Shown here piece by piece: positions 28,685 to 38,042 of a stretch of 64,000 nucleotides of DNA. A program made the translations under genes and the position numbers. Positions within the stretch are counted from its first letter, which is position 1, and each line of letters starts with the position of its first letter. The notes beneath the pieces were generated by a model. The model had not been told where the DNA came from. It made no database searches and saw only the letters and a list, made by a program, of their open reading frames with translations. Source of the stretch: Planctomycetota bacterium (GTDB lineage Bacteria > Planctomycetota > Phycisphaerae > Phycisphaerales > UBA1924); NCBI GenBank assembly GCA_017303555.1, contig JAFLCN010000008.1, positions 62,001-126,000 on the forward strand, given 5' to 3'.

Positions 28685-29419
28685 GTGCGGAAGGCCCTTC
28701 ACATTTCCGAACTCGGGCGGATGGCGTATGGCCCGGCGTACGAACTGCAGGTCACGGCGCACGCACGGGTGCTGGCCTCGAGAGAATCGGCGCCGGATGC
28801 GGAAGTACTTTCGGGGGCGGTGGGCGAATTGCTGCTCGTTGAGCACGACCCGGTTGTGACGATCTCGAACCGGGCGACGGCGGAGGCGAACCTGCTGGCT
28901 TCGCCCGAGCTGCTTTCGCGGGCGGGCGTGGAGGTCGCGCGGACCGATCGCGGGGGCGACATCACCTATCACGGGCCGGGCCAGTTGGTCGCGTATCCGA
29001 TTCTCGATCTCAATGCGCTGAACCTCGGGCTGCACGACTACATGAGGCTGCTGGAGGAAACGGTCATTGCGGTCTGCGCGGAGTTCGGAGTCGAGACGAT
29101 GCGCGATCCGCGGGCGACGGGCGTCTGGACCGTGCGGGAGGGGGAACCCCATGCGAAGATCGCCGCGATGGGCGTTCGGGTGCGGAAGTGGATTTCGATG
29201 CACGGCCTGGCCCTGAACGTGACGACGAACCTCGATCACTTCCGGTTGATCGTCCCGTGCGGGCTGGTCGGGCGGCCGGTGACGAGCTTGCGGGAGGTGC
29301 TCGGTCCGCTCTGCCCGTCTATGCCAGAAGTTTCCGCGGCGCTGGTGCGGACCGTGCGTCATCAGATCGATGCGCGGGCATCCAGAGCGGTCGCCGCGCG
29401 GGCGGCGGCAAACTCGTAG
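28685..29419 (+). CDS. lipB: octanoyltransferase LipB
   Basis: 244 residues. It transfers octanoyl groups from acyl carrier protein to lipoyl domains, the first step of endogenous lipoate assembly. The signature 'TDRGGDITYHGPGQLVAYPI', the catalytic Lys in 'HAKIAAMGVRVRKWISMHG' and the thioester-forming Cys in 'LIVPCGLVGRPVTSL' are all present. The GTG at 28685 is the assigned start; an ATG 12 codons later is an alternative and neither has a strong ribosome site. lipA is not in the window. The gene is divergent from lpxA, about 100 bases away. Confidence 0.93.
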   Translation: MRKALHISELGRMAYGPAYELQVTAHARVLASRESAPDAEVLSGAVGELLLVEHDPVVTISNRATAEANLLASPELLSRAGVEVARTDRGGDITYHGPGQLVAYPILDLNALNLGLHDYMRLLEETVIAVCAEFGVETMRDPRATGVWTVREGEPHAKIAAMGVRVRKWISMHGLALNVTTNLDHFRLIVPCGLVGRPVTSLREVLGPLCPSMPEVSAALVRTVRHQIDARASRAVAARAAANS

Positions 29420-29461
29420 CGTCGAGGTTGTTGTTGCGCCCGGGTCCTGAACGACGGCGGC

Positions 29462-29491
29462 AAAAAGAAAAACGCCCGCGATGGCGGGCGT
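29462..29491 (-). terminator. rho-independent terminator after the OmpH/Skp-like gene
   Basis: On the minus strand ACGCCCGC and GCGGGCGT form an 8-bp stem with a four-base loop, followed by TTTTTCTTTTTG. It lies 33 bases beyond the Skp-like stop. On the plus strand there is no T-run, so it serves the minus-strand gene. Confidence 0.88.
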
Positions 29492-29523
29492 GGGTTCGAT
29501 TGGAACGCTGAAAGAACCGGCGG

Positions 29524-30216
29524 TTACTTGCCTGCCGGCGGCGTAGCGCCCGCGGGAGCGGCGGCCGGCGCGGCCGTTGCCGAAGGAGTCTTCACATTCT
29601 CGATCTTCAGTTCCTTCTCGACGTCGGCCGTGATGTCGTCGGCCGCGGGTGCCTTGACGACCGGGCGGGCGAGCATTTCCTGGAGCAGACCGGTGACGTT
29701 GTTGCTGGTGAGCTTGTTCTCGGGGAGCTTGGTGCTGAGAACGTGTGTGTAGCCCTTTGAATTCGCGATCTGGTTTACGGTTTCCAGCACGATGCGGTAC
29801 GCCTCCTGCAACTGGTTCGTGTTGAAGGATTCGGCCTCGCTCTGCGCGGTCTGCTGGAGCGTCTGCATGTTCTGCGACTTGGTCTGGAACTGCTGGATCA
29901 GGGGCTGTGCCTCTGCGCTGTTCTGGAAGTCGGGGATCGCCGTGATCTTGGTGCGGAGCTCATCAAGTTCCTTCTGGAGGAGATCGATGGGGGCGCGGAG
30001 CGACTTGACCTTTTCTTCGCGAGCGGGCAGGTAGCGATCGCTCGAGGCGAGCTTCTCGACGAGCGTCAAGACGTCGGCGGTGGCGATGCGGACCGAGTCG
30101 GCCTGCACCGCGGACATCGTGGCCGAAGCGCTGGTGCCGATGCCGCGCCACCCGAGGCCAAGGGCGACCGCAATGCCGACGCCGGAGTAGATGAAAAGCC
30201 GCTCGATCTTCTTCAT
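29524..30216 (-). CDS. OmpH/Skp-like exported chaperone
   Basis: 230 residues. 'MKKIERLFIYSGVGIAVALG' forms a signal peptide or anchor. The body (about 40-170) is a predicted coiled coil rich in Gln, Glu and Ala, with 'ATADVLTLVEKLASSDRY' at the start and 'NQIANSKGYTHVLSTK' at the end, the layout of OmpH/Skp proteins that escort outer-membrane proteins through the periplasm. The tail is Ala/Pro-rich and low complexity. The ATG at 30216 is chosen because the signal sequence starts there. An outer membrane is consistent with LpxA nearby. Identification rests on architecture more than on strong sequence identity. Confidence 0.75.
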   Translation of the reverse strand: MKKIERLFIYSGVGIAVALGLGWRGIGTSASATMSAVQADSVRIATADVLTLVEKLASSDRYLPAREEKVKSLRAPIDLLQKELDELRTKITAIPDFQNSAEAQPLIQQFQTKSQNMQTLQQTAQSEAESFNTNQLQEAYRIVLETVNQIANSKGYTHVLSTKLPENKLTSNNVTGLLQEMLARPVVKAPAADDITADVEKELKIENVKTPSATAAPAAAPAGATPPAGK

Positions 30217-30342
30217 GTGGGTTCTCGAAAGTGAATGTGGGGCACCGCCCTTCTGGGCGGTGCTCAATGGGCCCGGCGGAGGGTAGTAGCCCGGAGCCGA
30301 ATCCGCCCGGCCACGGGCGGGGCCGATCGGACCAGGATTCGG

Positions 30343-31413
30343 CTACGGGACATCCATCAGCCAAAGGTAATAAACGCAACTCGCGGAAGGACCGGAGTTT
30401 GGAAACAGCCCCGAGGCGTTGACCTGGAGCATGTTGATTTCTGTTCCCCCGGCGCTGGCCCCGGATCCGGGTGCGCCGGTCACTCCGGCCCCGAGGGGCA
30501 ATTCGTCGGCGCTCGCGTAGGGTGTGCGCGGGCGGACCGAGCCTTCGGGCTGATACTTCACCATCTTCGCACTCGGGATGTTCGCCAGCGATTTTGCTTC
30601 ATCGAACGCCTCGCGCACGCCCCCGAGCGAATCGACGAGTCCGAGCGCGAGCGCATCGCGTCCGCTCACGATGCGTCCGTCGGTCATCTCACCGAACTTT
30701 GCCGCGTCGAGGTTGGGCCGGCGTTCTTTCACTTTGGCTTTGAACTCGTCGTAGAACTGATCCACAAGATTCTGGAGGATGGCGTACTGCGAATCGCGCA
30801 TCGGTTCGAGCGGATTGGCGAGGTCCTTGTTCGGGCCGCTCTTGACGGATCGGGCGACGATCCCGATCTTGGCGAGTCCGGCGCTGAAATTGATGGTGGG
30901 GATGATGACGCCGATCGATCCGGTGATGGTGGTGGGGTGCGCGACGATCTTGTCGCCCGCCAGCGCGACGTAGTAGCCGCCGCTCGCTGCGACCTCGGCC
31001 ATCGAGATCACGACCGGCTTGCCGGTGCGTTCGCGGAAGCGGATGATCTCGCGGTAGACCTCGTCGCTGCCGGTGACGCTGCCGCCGGGAGAATTGATCC
31101 GGAGCACGACCGCTTTCACCGTCGCATCGCGGCTCGCCATCTCGAGTCGGGCGACGATGTCGTCCACCGGGTTTCCGCCCCGCGAAAAGAACGGGGGCAG
31201 ATTCGCATCGACGATGGTGCCCTGGATGTCGATCACGGCGACCTTGTACATCGCGCGTCCATCGTCGGACACCACTGTTTCGGTGAGGTTCTTTTCGCGC
31301 CCGAAGAGCTCGAAGCTCACCGTCACGGGCGTGCACGAACCCATCAGGACCGAAACGAGCGCGAGGGCCCCGAACAGGTGGCCGTCCGCCGACGTACTTC
31401 GCTTCTTGCTCAT
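30343..31413 (-). CDS. sppA: signal peptide peptidase SppA-like S49 protease (lipoprotein)
   Basis: 356 residues. A leader ending in lipobox 'VLMGSC' is followed by an S49/Clp-like fold: 'VAVIDIQGTIV', 'AVVLRINSPGGSVTGSDEVY', nucleophile Ser in 'MAEVAASGGYYVALAGDKIV', 'ITGSIGVI' and the general-base Lys region 'SVKSGPNKDLANPLEPM'. It is a single-copy S49 domain rather than the tandem E. coli form, as in Bacillus SppA. The enzyme digests cleaved signal peptides at the membrane. The C-terminal 50 residues are Gly/Ser/Ala-rich. The ATG at 31413 begins the lipoprotein signal; the frame stays open about 30 codons upstream. Confidence 0.9.
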   Translation of the reverse strand: MSKKRSTSADGHLFGALALVSVLMGSCTPVTVSFELFGREKNLTETVVSDDGRAMYKVAVIDIQGTIVDANLPPFFSRGGNPVDDIVARLEMASRDATVKAVVLRINSPGGSVTGSDEVYREIIRFRERTGKPVVISMAEVAASGGYYVALAGDKIVAHPTTITGSIGVIIPTINFSAGLAKIGIVARSVKSGPNKDLANPLEPMRDSQYAILQNLVDQFYDEFKAKVKERRPNLDAAKFGEMTDGRIVSGRDALALGLVDSLGGVREAFDEAKSLANIPSAKMVKYQPEGSVRPRTPYASADELPLGAGVTGAPGSGASAGGTEINMLQVNASGLFPNSGPSASCVYYLWLMDVP

Positions 31414-31560
31414 TGCGAAAAGATATTCGGACACTGGGCGGGGCAACGCGTGTTTTTGACCAAACGGAGCGGGAAGGGTTGGGCTGTCCGCCCGATTTCG
31501 CATTGAAAACCCGCGTGTTTCCTGTAAGATTCGACGAGTTGGGAGAGGAAAGGGCGAACC

Positions 31561-34395
31561 ATGAACCGAACACTGATTTGCGCGATCGCCGCGGCGACGA
31601 GTTTCGTTGTGCCCGCGTGGGCGCAGTCATCGCATTCTTCCCGCAGCCTGCGGGAAGACTCCATCACGGTCTCGGTGACCGCACTGAACGTTGCTACGGG
31701 TTCGCGGGTGCGCCTCCCCCTGTTCGAGGACACCGCATTCGACATCGAAGTCTCGAATGTCGTTCGGCGCGAGACCGGATTCACGCTGCACGGAAAACTG
31801 GCCGGCGAAGCCTTCGGCACGTGCACCATCACGGTCGAGAACGGGGCCATCTCGGGCGGGATCTGGAGCGAGCGGGGGACTTTCAGCCTCACGCCCGCTG
31901 CCCCGGCCGATCGAACGGGCTTGGCGGTCGCCGTGGCCGAGCAGTTGAGGCCCGAGGCGATCAACAAGTGTTGGGGCGCCGACGGGCGTGACCTGCTGCC
32001 CCCCGGTGTGTCACGCGACGGGCTTGTCGCGTATCGGCGCGCCGATCCTGCGGGTACGGCCCGGGCAAGCGGGCCGGAAAGTTCGGCGGCAGCGGGCGTG
32101 CTCGCGTGCGACTGCTCGGACGATCAGTCGATTGTGGATGTGCTGTGTGTGTACACGACCAAAGCGAAGAATGCCGCGGGAGGACTGGCGAACATCCAGT
32201 CACGATTTCAGAACGCGATCGATGCGGCGAACGGCGCGTTCACGAACTCCGGTATCAATACCGGGGGCGTGAATCGGCTGGAGCTGCGCGTCGCCGGCTA
32301 TGTGGAGACTTCGTACGACGAGGTCGCGCCGGACTGGATCAATCACCTGCAGCGCATCACGGCAACCGCGGACGGCTACATGGACAACGTCCATGCGCTG
32401 CGCGATCAATACAAGGCGGATCTTGTTTCGCTGGTGGTGGACGACACGCGATTCACCGGCGGTGCCGCGTGGTGGGCGCTCTGGGATCAGGGGCAGGCAT
32501 TCTCGTGCATCAACTGGCGACCGATGGGCGGCGGCGACCTGCTGCTGGCGCACGAATTGGGTCACAACTTCGGCTGCGCGCACGATCACGCGAACGACAG
32601 CTCCGCGCCGACCTCGTACGCCTGGGGGCACAACTTCACCTACAACGGGCAGAGTTACGGGACGATCATGTCGTATCCGGGCACGGTGCGGCTGCAGCAG
32701 TATTCCAACCCGTACCAAACGCATCCGGCCTCGGGGTTGCCCCTGGGCGTACATGCCGGACAGCCGGGCGCCGCGTTCAACGCGCTGATGATCAAGCAGA
32801 CGCGCTGGACGCTTGCGAGCTATCGCGATGCGGCGCGGATCAAGGATTGCAACGGCAACGGTATTGATGACTCGATCGATATTGCGAACGGCATCAGCCA
32901 AGATGCCAACGGCAACTGCCGCCCGGATGAATGCGAGGAACGCCGGTACGTCGATGCGCAGACACCGGGCGTCGCGGATCATCTCTCGTGGAACTCGGCG
33001 GCGGGTGACCCGGCCGAGGTGCTGGGCATGGCGAACCTGAACTGCTCGAACATCAGCGAGGTCTGGTTCGCAGATGGTACATACAAGCCGGACTCGGGAA
33101 GCGGCGATCGATTCGCCTCGTTCCCGCTGCGTTCGTCGGTGTCATTCTTCGGCGGTTTCCAGGGCAAGTCGCGCATCGGCGGGGGCGAGACGCTGCTCTC
33201 GCAGCGTGATCCGGCTGTGAACCTGTCGATCCTGTCGGGAGAGATCGGCAACCCGGGCGTCGCAACCGACAACTCGTATTCGGTGCTGACGTCCTACGAC
33301 GCCAACAGCCACACGCTTCTGGATGGTTTCACGATCACCGGGGGCTACTCCGATTGGTCGGGCGCCGGGCTGTACATGCAGAACGCTTCGGTCCGCGTGA
33401 ACAATTGCTCTTTCTTCGAGAATCGCGCGGGGTACGGCGGGGCGGTCGCGCTGAGCGGCGCTTCGCTGCCGCTCTTTACAAACTGCCGCTTCGCCGGCAA
33501 CGCGGCAGCCTGGGGAGGCGGCGCGTTCTGGGTCGAGGCCGATTCGTCGCTGGTTGCCGACAACTGCGCGCTCTGGGTCAACAGCGGCGCTTGGGGCGGC
33601 GCGATCGCCGCCAACGATGCGGACATCGATCTGCGCACCTGCCTGTTCAGTGCGAATCACGCCGTGTTGTACAACGGCGGCGCGCTCGATCTCAACGGCG
33701 TGACGCTAAATCTCGCGAACTCGCTGGTCGCCGAAAATACAGCGGCCGAAGACGGCGGGGCGTTGTGGTTGGCCAACGGCACAAACGCAACCATCGTCAA
33801 CACCACGATCGCGCATAACGAAGCGACGAACTACAGCGGAGGCGTCGTGTTCTCGAGCTCGAGCGGCACGATCGGCAATTCGATCCTCTGGGGTAACACC
33901 GGCGGACTGGGGAACACCGAGATCGAGAATCTGGTTTTGTACAGTTCCGCGGCGCCCATCAACTACAGCACGGTGCAGGGCTGGTCGGGCGTGCTCGGCG
34001 GCACGGGAAACAACCAACTGGACCCGCAATTTGTGGATGCGCTGTCGGGTGATTTCACTTTGGGGGCCGCATCGCCGGCGATCGACAGCGCCGACAATGC
34101 CGCGTTGCCCCTTTCGTACATGTTCGATCTGGCGGGGAATGCGCGGCGCAACGGCACGATCGACCGCGGCGCGTACGAGTTCGGCTCGGCCCTGCCTTGT
34201 CCGGCCGATCTCAACGGCGACGGCATGGTGGAGGATTCCGACTTTGTGATCTTTGCAAGCGCATACAACCTGCTCGATTGCATGGATCCGACGATGCCCG
34301 TGGGATGCCCGGCGGACCTCAACGCCGATGAATTTGTAGACGATGCGGACTTTGTGCTGTTCGCCGCGGCGTACAACGAGCTGCTGTGCCCTTAG
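31561..34395 (+). CDS. secreted metalloprotease-like/beta-helix protein with terminal Ca-binding modules
   Basis: 944 residues. Signal peptide 1-21 is followed by a propeptide-like region. A reprolysin-type zinc domain (about 190-425) has the complete 'HELGHNFGCAHDH' motif near residues 331-343 and a Met-turn-like 'GTIMSYPG'. Next comes a 'DCNGNGIDDSIDI' Ca-binding repeat (about 429-458). A right-handed parallel beta-helix (about 475-860) has repeated 'NCSFFENRAGYGGAVALS'-type turns. The protein ends in two dockerin-like EF-hand-like units, 'CPADLNGDGMVEDSDFVIFA' and 'CPADLNADEFVDDADFVLFA', finishing in 'CP'. It is probably a secreted or surface-anchored peptidase-adhesin. The ATG follows GAGAGGAAAGG. 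Its C-terminal module is shared with the gene at 62768. Confidence 0.88.
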   Translation: MNRTLICAIAAATSFVVPAWAQSSHSSRSLREDSITVSVTALNVATGSRVRLPLFEDTAFDIEVSNVVRRETGFTLHGKLAGEAFGTCTITVENGAISGGIWSERGTFSLTPAAPADRTGLAVAVAEQLRPEAINKCWGADGRDLLPPGVSRDGLVAYRRADPAGTARASGPESSAAAGVLACDCSDDQSIVDVLCVYTTKAKNAAGGLANIQSRFQNAIDAANGAFTNSGINTGGVNRLELRVAGYVETSYDEVAPDWINHLQRITATADGYMDNVHALRDQYKADLVSLVVDDTRFTGGAAWWALWDQGQAFSCINWRPMGGGDLLLAHELGHNFGCAHDHANDSSAPTSYAWGHNFTYNGQSYGTIMSYPGTVRLQQYSNPYQTHPASGLPLGVHAGQPGAAFNALMIKQTRWTLASYRDAARIKDCNGNGIDDSIDIANGISQDANGNCRPDECEERRYVDAQTPGVADHLSWNSAAGDPAEVLGMANLNCSNISEVWFADGTYKPDSGSGDRFASFPLRSSVSFFGGFQGKSRIGGGETLLSQRDPAVNLSILSGEIGNPGVATDNSYSVLTSYDANSHTLLDGFTITGGYSDWSGAGLYMQNASVRVNNCSFFENRAGYGGAVALSGASLPLFTNCRFAGNAAAWGGGAFWVEADSSLVADNCALWVNSGAWGGAIAANDADIDLRTCLFSANHAVLYNGGALDLNGVTLNLANSLVAENTAAEDGGALWLANGTNATIVNTTIAHNEATNYSGGVVFSSSSGTIGNSILWGNTGGLGNTEIENLVLYSSAAPINYSTVQGWSGVLGGTGNNQLDPQFVDALSGDFTLGAASPAIDSADNAALPLSYMFDLAGNARRNGTIDRGAYEFGSALPCPADLNGDGMVEDSDFVIFASAYNLLDCMDPTMPVGCPADLNADEFVDDADFVLFAAAYNELLCP

Positions 34396-34431
34396 TGCTT
34401 CGGAGTTCGCGCGTTGCTTTGAACCGCGTGA

Positions 34432-34650
34432 GTGGGCGAGGCGGTCACGAACCAGCGAGGGGCCACAAGCCAGCGAGCGATCACATTGCTCGAACTGGCC
34501 GTGGTGGCCGCGCTGATTCTGGTTCCGGCGTGTCTCCTGCGTTGGGCCATGTCGAATGTGCGGGCGGCGGTCCAATCGCCGGGAAAGCCGCCGGAACAGA
34601 AGCAGCCCGAACCGCCCGAGCCGCAGGATCCGCCGCGGACGAATGGATGA
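34432..34650 (+). CDS. short pilin-like protein
   Basis: 72 residues from a GTG. 'SQRAITLLELAVVAALILVP' resembles a type IV prepilin/pseudopilin signal: Ala at -1, Ile at +1, Glu at +5, then a hydrophobic helix. What follows is only a 35-residue Pro/Glu/Gln-rich tail, so it lacks a globular pilin domain. It may be a minor pseudopilin or a decayed one. The start codon is uncertain and no strong ribosome site is visible. It follows the metalloprotease gene by 36 bases. Support is limited to the prepilin-type motif. Confidence 0.4.
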   Translation: MGEAVTNQRGATSQRAITLLELAVVAALILVPACLLRWAMSNVRAAVQSPGKPPEQKQPEPPEPQDPPRTNG

Positions 34651-34726
34651 CCTCGCGCGTGTTGATCGGGCGCAAGAAAGCGCCGGCGATTGAATCGCCG
34701 TGTTGGTGACGAAGCTGGTGGATCGC

Positions 34727-35659
34727 TCAGGACTTCAGGAACTCGAGCAGGTCGGCATTGACGCGATCGTGCTCGGTCGTGCAGAGGCCGTGCGGGCTGC
34801 CTTTGTAGACCTTGAGCGTCGCGTTCTTCAGGAGCATGGCCGAGAGCGGGGCGGAGTCTGCGAAGGGGACGATCTGATCGTCATCGCCGTGGATGATCAG
34901 GACGGGGATGTCGATTTTCTTGAGGTCTTCGGTGAAGTCGGTTTCGGAGAAGGCCTTGATGCAGTCGTACTGGGGCTTTATGCCGCCCATCATGCCCTGG
35001 AGCCAGAAGGCTTCGCGCACGCCGTCGGAGACCTTTGCCCCGGCGCGGTTCGCGCCGTAGAACGGGGTTGTGAGATCCTTGTAGAACTGTGAACGGTCGT
35101 TGGTGACACCCTTGCGGATGCCATCGAAGACCTCCATTGGCAAGCCGCCCGGGTTGGCCGCGGTTTTGAGCATGATCGGCGGGACGGCGCCGATCAGCAC
35201 GGCCTTGGCGGCACGCCCGGTGCCGTGGCGACCGAGATAGCGGGCGACTTCGCCTCCGCCGGTGGAGTGGCCGATGTGGACGCAGTCTTTGAGATCGAGG
35301 GACGCAACGAGCGCGGCCAAGTCGTCGGCGTATGTATCCATCTCGTTGCCGTCGAAGGTTTGTGTCGAGCGGCCGTGGCCTCGACGATCGTGCGCGATGC
35401 AGCGGAAGCCATTCATGCAAAGGAAAAGCATCTGGTCGTCCCAAGCGTCGGCGGTGAGTGGCCAGCCGTGGCTGAAGACGATGGGCTGGCCCTTGCCCCA
35501 ATCCTTGAAAAAGATCTGCGCGCCGTCTTTGGCCGTCACGAACGAGGAGTTTCGAACGGCCGGCGTGCCTGTGGATTGCGCGATTGCCGCAACCGGGACC
35601 GCTGCCGCGGCAAGCGCTGCGGTGCCAAGCAAAACATCACGGCGAGATGGCGTTGTCAT
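34727..35659 (-). CDS. Tat-exported alpha/beta hydrolase (non-haem haloperoxidase-like)
   Basis: 310 residues. The N-terminus '[20 protein letters not shown]' is a twin-arginine signal. The catalytic domain matches the chloroperoxidase/esterase branch of alpha/beta hydrolases: oxyanion region '[18 protein letters not shown]', '[11 protein letters not shown]', nucleophile Ser in '[19 protein letters not shown]', acid in '[12 protein letters not shown]' and His in '[17 protein letters not shown]'. Such enzymes need no cofactor and are usually esterases or perhydrolases. It lies 84 bases downstream of the P-type ATPase on the same strand, so it could be read with the metal operon, but no functional link to metals is evident. 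Confidence 0.9.
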   Translation of the reverse strand: MTTPSRRDVLLGTAALAAAAVPVAAIAQSTGTPAVRNSSFVTAKDGAQIFFKDWGKGQPIVFSHGWPLTADAWDDQMLFLCMNGFRCIAHDRRGHGRSTQTFDGNEMDTYADDLAALVASLDLKDCVHIGHSTGGGEVARYLGRHGTGRAAKAVLIGAVPPIMLKTAANPGGLPMEVFDGIRKGVTNDRSQFYKDLTTPFYGANRAGAKVSDGVREAFWLQGMMGGIKPQYDCIKAFSETDFTEDLKKIDIPVLIIHGDDDQIVPFADSAPLSAMLLKNATLKVYKGSPHGLCTTEHDRVNADLLEFLKS

Positions 35660-35743
35660 TCGGGTTCTCCTCGAAATGGGAAGCGATGCCGCACCAAGAT
35701 AGGCGTGGCCCCGAACCCGAAAGAGAAGAATTGCGTCACGAGC

Positions 35744-37966
35744 TTACGGCTTCGTCGTGTTGCCGGTTCTTAACACTCGTAGACCGTTGCCGACGACCAG
35801 CAGACTTGCTCCAACATCCGCGATGACTGCCATCCACATCGTGGCGAAGCCGAGGAGCGCGAGGAGGAAGAAAACAACCTTGATCCCGATTGCCAGCGAG
35901 ATGTTCTGCGCGAGAATCCTGCCGGTGCGGCGCGAGAGGTCGATGAACTGGGGCAGGCCACGCAGATCGTCCTGCATCAGCGCAACATCCGCGGTTTCGA
36001 GCGCGGTATCGGTGCCTGCGGCACCCATGGCGAACCCGATCGAAGATTTCGCGAGCGCCGGCGCATCGTTCACGCCGTCGCCCACCATGCCGATCGTGTT
36101 GCCGTGCTCGGCGGTGAGGCGTTCGATCTCGGCGAGCTTGTCCTCGGGCAGCATGCCGCCCCGGGCCTCGTCGATGCCGACGGTCTTTGCGATCGCGGAG
36201 GCGGTGGTCTGATTATCGCCGGAGAGCATGAGCGTTCGAACGCCTAGGCGATGGATGGCTTGAATCGCCTCGATGCTCGTCTCGCGAGGCGTATCGGCGA
36301 CCGCAATCACGCCGAGCAGCTTGTTCGCCGAGGCAACGACGACCGTTGTCTTGCCTTCGCGTTCGAAGCGCGCGAGCACCTGCTCGAGCGCGGGCGTGCA
36401 GACGCCACGCTCTTCTGCGAGGCGGTGATTACCGACAAAGACGTCAACGCCGGCAATCTGCCCTTCGACACCCCGCCCGGTGAGTGATTTGAAGTTCGTG
36501 ACGCTGTCGCGCTCGCCCGACCAAGCGGAAGTGACGGCCTGGGCGACGGGGTGCTGTGAGAGAGCATCGATGCTCGCCGCAACGCGCAGCAAAGTGTCGC
36601 GTTCGTTACCGTTGAGCGGTTCAACGTCCGTGACACGCGGCTTCCCTTCGGTAATCGTCCCGGTCTTATCGAGGGCGATGACCTTGAGCTTGCGCCCGTT
36701 CTCCAGATGCACGCCGCCCTTGATGAGAATGCCTCGGCGCGCTGCTGCGGTGAGGCCGCTGACGACGGTGACGGGGGTCGAGATCACAAGCGCGCAGGGG
36801 CAGGCAATCACGAGAATGACGAGCGCTTTGTAGAGCCACGGCCAGAACGGTTGTCCGAACGCAGCCCAGGGCAGCACAGCGATGATGAGGGCGACTATGC
36901 ACACGATCGGTGTGTAGACGCGGGCGAATTGATCGACGAAGCGCTGGGTCGGGGCGCGGCTGCCCTGCGCCTCCTGCACGGTTCGCACAATCTTGGCGAG
37001 CGTGGTTTCGTCCTTGCCACCGGTTGTTCGAAACTCGAGAACGCCGGATTCGTTGATGGTGCCCGCGAACACCTTGTCGCCGGGAGCTTTGTCGACCGGA
37101 ACGCTTTCGCCGGTGACGGGAGCTTGATTCACGCTGGATTGGCCGGCAACGACGACTCCGTCGAGCGCGAGGCGTTCGCCGGGCTTGACTTGGACGATGG
37201 AACCGGTGGCGACATCGGCCGCGGCGGTTGCACGCCACGAACCATCACCTTGCTTGACGCTTGCTTCATCCGGCGCCAAGGCCATCAGTCCCCGGACGGC
37301 ATTTCGCGCGCGGTCGAGTGCTTTCTTCTCGATCAGTTCTGCAAGGCCGAAGAGAAAGACGACCAGCGCAATTTCGGGCCACGCCCCGATGAATGCACCA
37401 CCGATGACTGCAACAGACATCAGGAAGTTGATGTTCAGCGTCATTGTGCGGAGCGCGATCCAACCCTTGTAGAACGTCTCGCGGCCCCCGAGCGCCATCG
37501 AGGCGATCGACATCGAGACGATGGGCCATGACGTTTCGGGAACTCCTGCGAAGTAGAGAACTTCGCAGGCGGCGGCCAATGCACCCGAGAGAACGAAGGG
37601 CCCGTAGAGCAGCCACGCCGGGCGGGCGTCGTCGGCATCGGCGGAATCGGCCGCGTCGGTTTCGCAGGCGCCGTCGCGGCACGCCGATCCTGATGAATCT
37701 GATGTGTGCGCAGGGCCCACAATCGAGGCTGTCATTCCAACGGATTTCACGAGCGCGACCAGCGATTCGGGTGTGGTCGATTCTGAATCGTGCGAGACGG
37801 TTACTCGCCGATTCACGACATCGAAGCGAAGCGGCTCGTCGGACGCGTCGGAATCGTTTCGTGACGTCGCGTTTGCAGCGACCGAGCGCAGCGCTTTCTG
37901 CAGTATTCGAACCTCTGCATCGCAGTCCAGTTCGCGAACATGCAGCGTTGTCGTTTGCCGTGGCAT
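35744..37966 (-). CDS. heavy-metal P1B-type ATPase (Zn/Cd/Pb class)
   Basis: 740 residues. The pump motifs are complete: 'IACPCALVIS' (CPC at 389-391), phosphorylation Asp433 in 'ALDKTGTITEGKP', 'SQHPVAQAV' (HP motif), 'MLSGDNQTTASAIAKTVGI' and 'MVGDGVNDAPALAKSSIGFA'. The CPC motif with 'GIKVVFFLLA' and 'VIADVGASLLVV' near the C-terminus points to the ZntA/CadA (P1B-2) class. The N-terminal domain keeps an HMA-like layout but has only 'VRELDCDAE' instead of CxxC, plus a stretch 'CRDGACETDAADSADADD'. The ATG follows AAAGGTGAG. It ends the czc operon, consistent with Zn/Cd/Pb export from the cytoplasm. Confidence 0.93.
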   Translation of the reverse strand: MPRQTTTLHVRELDCDAEVRILQKALRSVAANATSRNDSDASDEPLRFDVVNRRVTVSHDSESTTPESLVALVKSVGMTASIVGPAHTSDSSGSACRDGACETDAADSADADDARPAWLLYGPFVLSGALAAACEVLYFAGVPETSWPIVSMSIASMALGGRETFYKGWIALRTMTLNINFLMSVAVIGGAFIGAWPEIALVVFLFGLAELIEKKALDRARNAVRGLMALAPDEASVKQGDGSWRATAAADVATGSIVQVKPGERLALDGVVVAGQSSVNQAPVTGESVPVDKAPGDKVFAGTINESGVLEFRTTGGKDETTLAKIVRTVQEAQGSRAPTQRFVDQFARVYTPIVCIVALIIAVLPWAAFGQPFWPWLYKALVILVIACPCALVISTPVTVVSGLTAAARRGILIKGGVHLENGRKLKVIALDKTGTITEGKPRVTDVEPLNGNERDTLLRVAASIDALSQHPVAQAVTSAWSGERDSVTNFKSLTGRGVEGQIAGVDVFVGNHRLAEERGVCTPALEQVLARFEREGKTTVVVASANKLLGVIAVADTPRETSIEAIQAIHRLGVRTLMLSGDNQTTASAIAKTVGIDEARGGMLPEDKLAEIERLTAEHGNTIGMVGDGVNDAPALAKSSIGFAMGAAGTDTALETADVALMQDDLRGLPQFIDLSRRTGRILAQNISLAIGIKVVFFLLALLGFATMWMAVIADVGASLLVVGNGLRVLRTGNTTKP

Positions 37967-38042
37967 CGGATCTCACCTTTGCAGAGGAAACACGCAGCGA
38001 AAGACGTGCGGAGTATTCTCACGCTCCGCACGCGAAGGAGAG

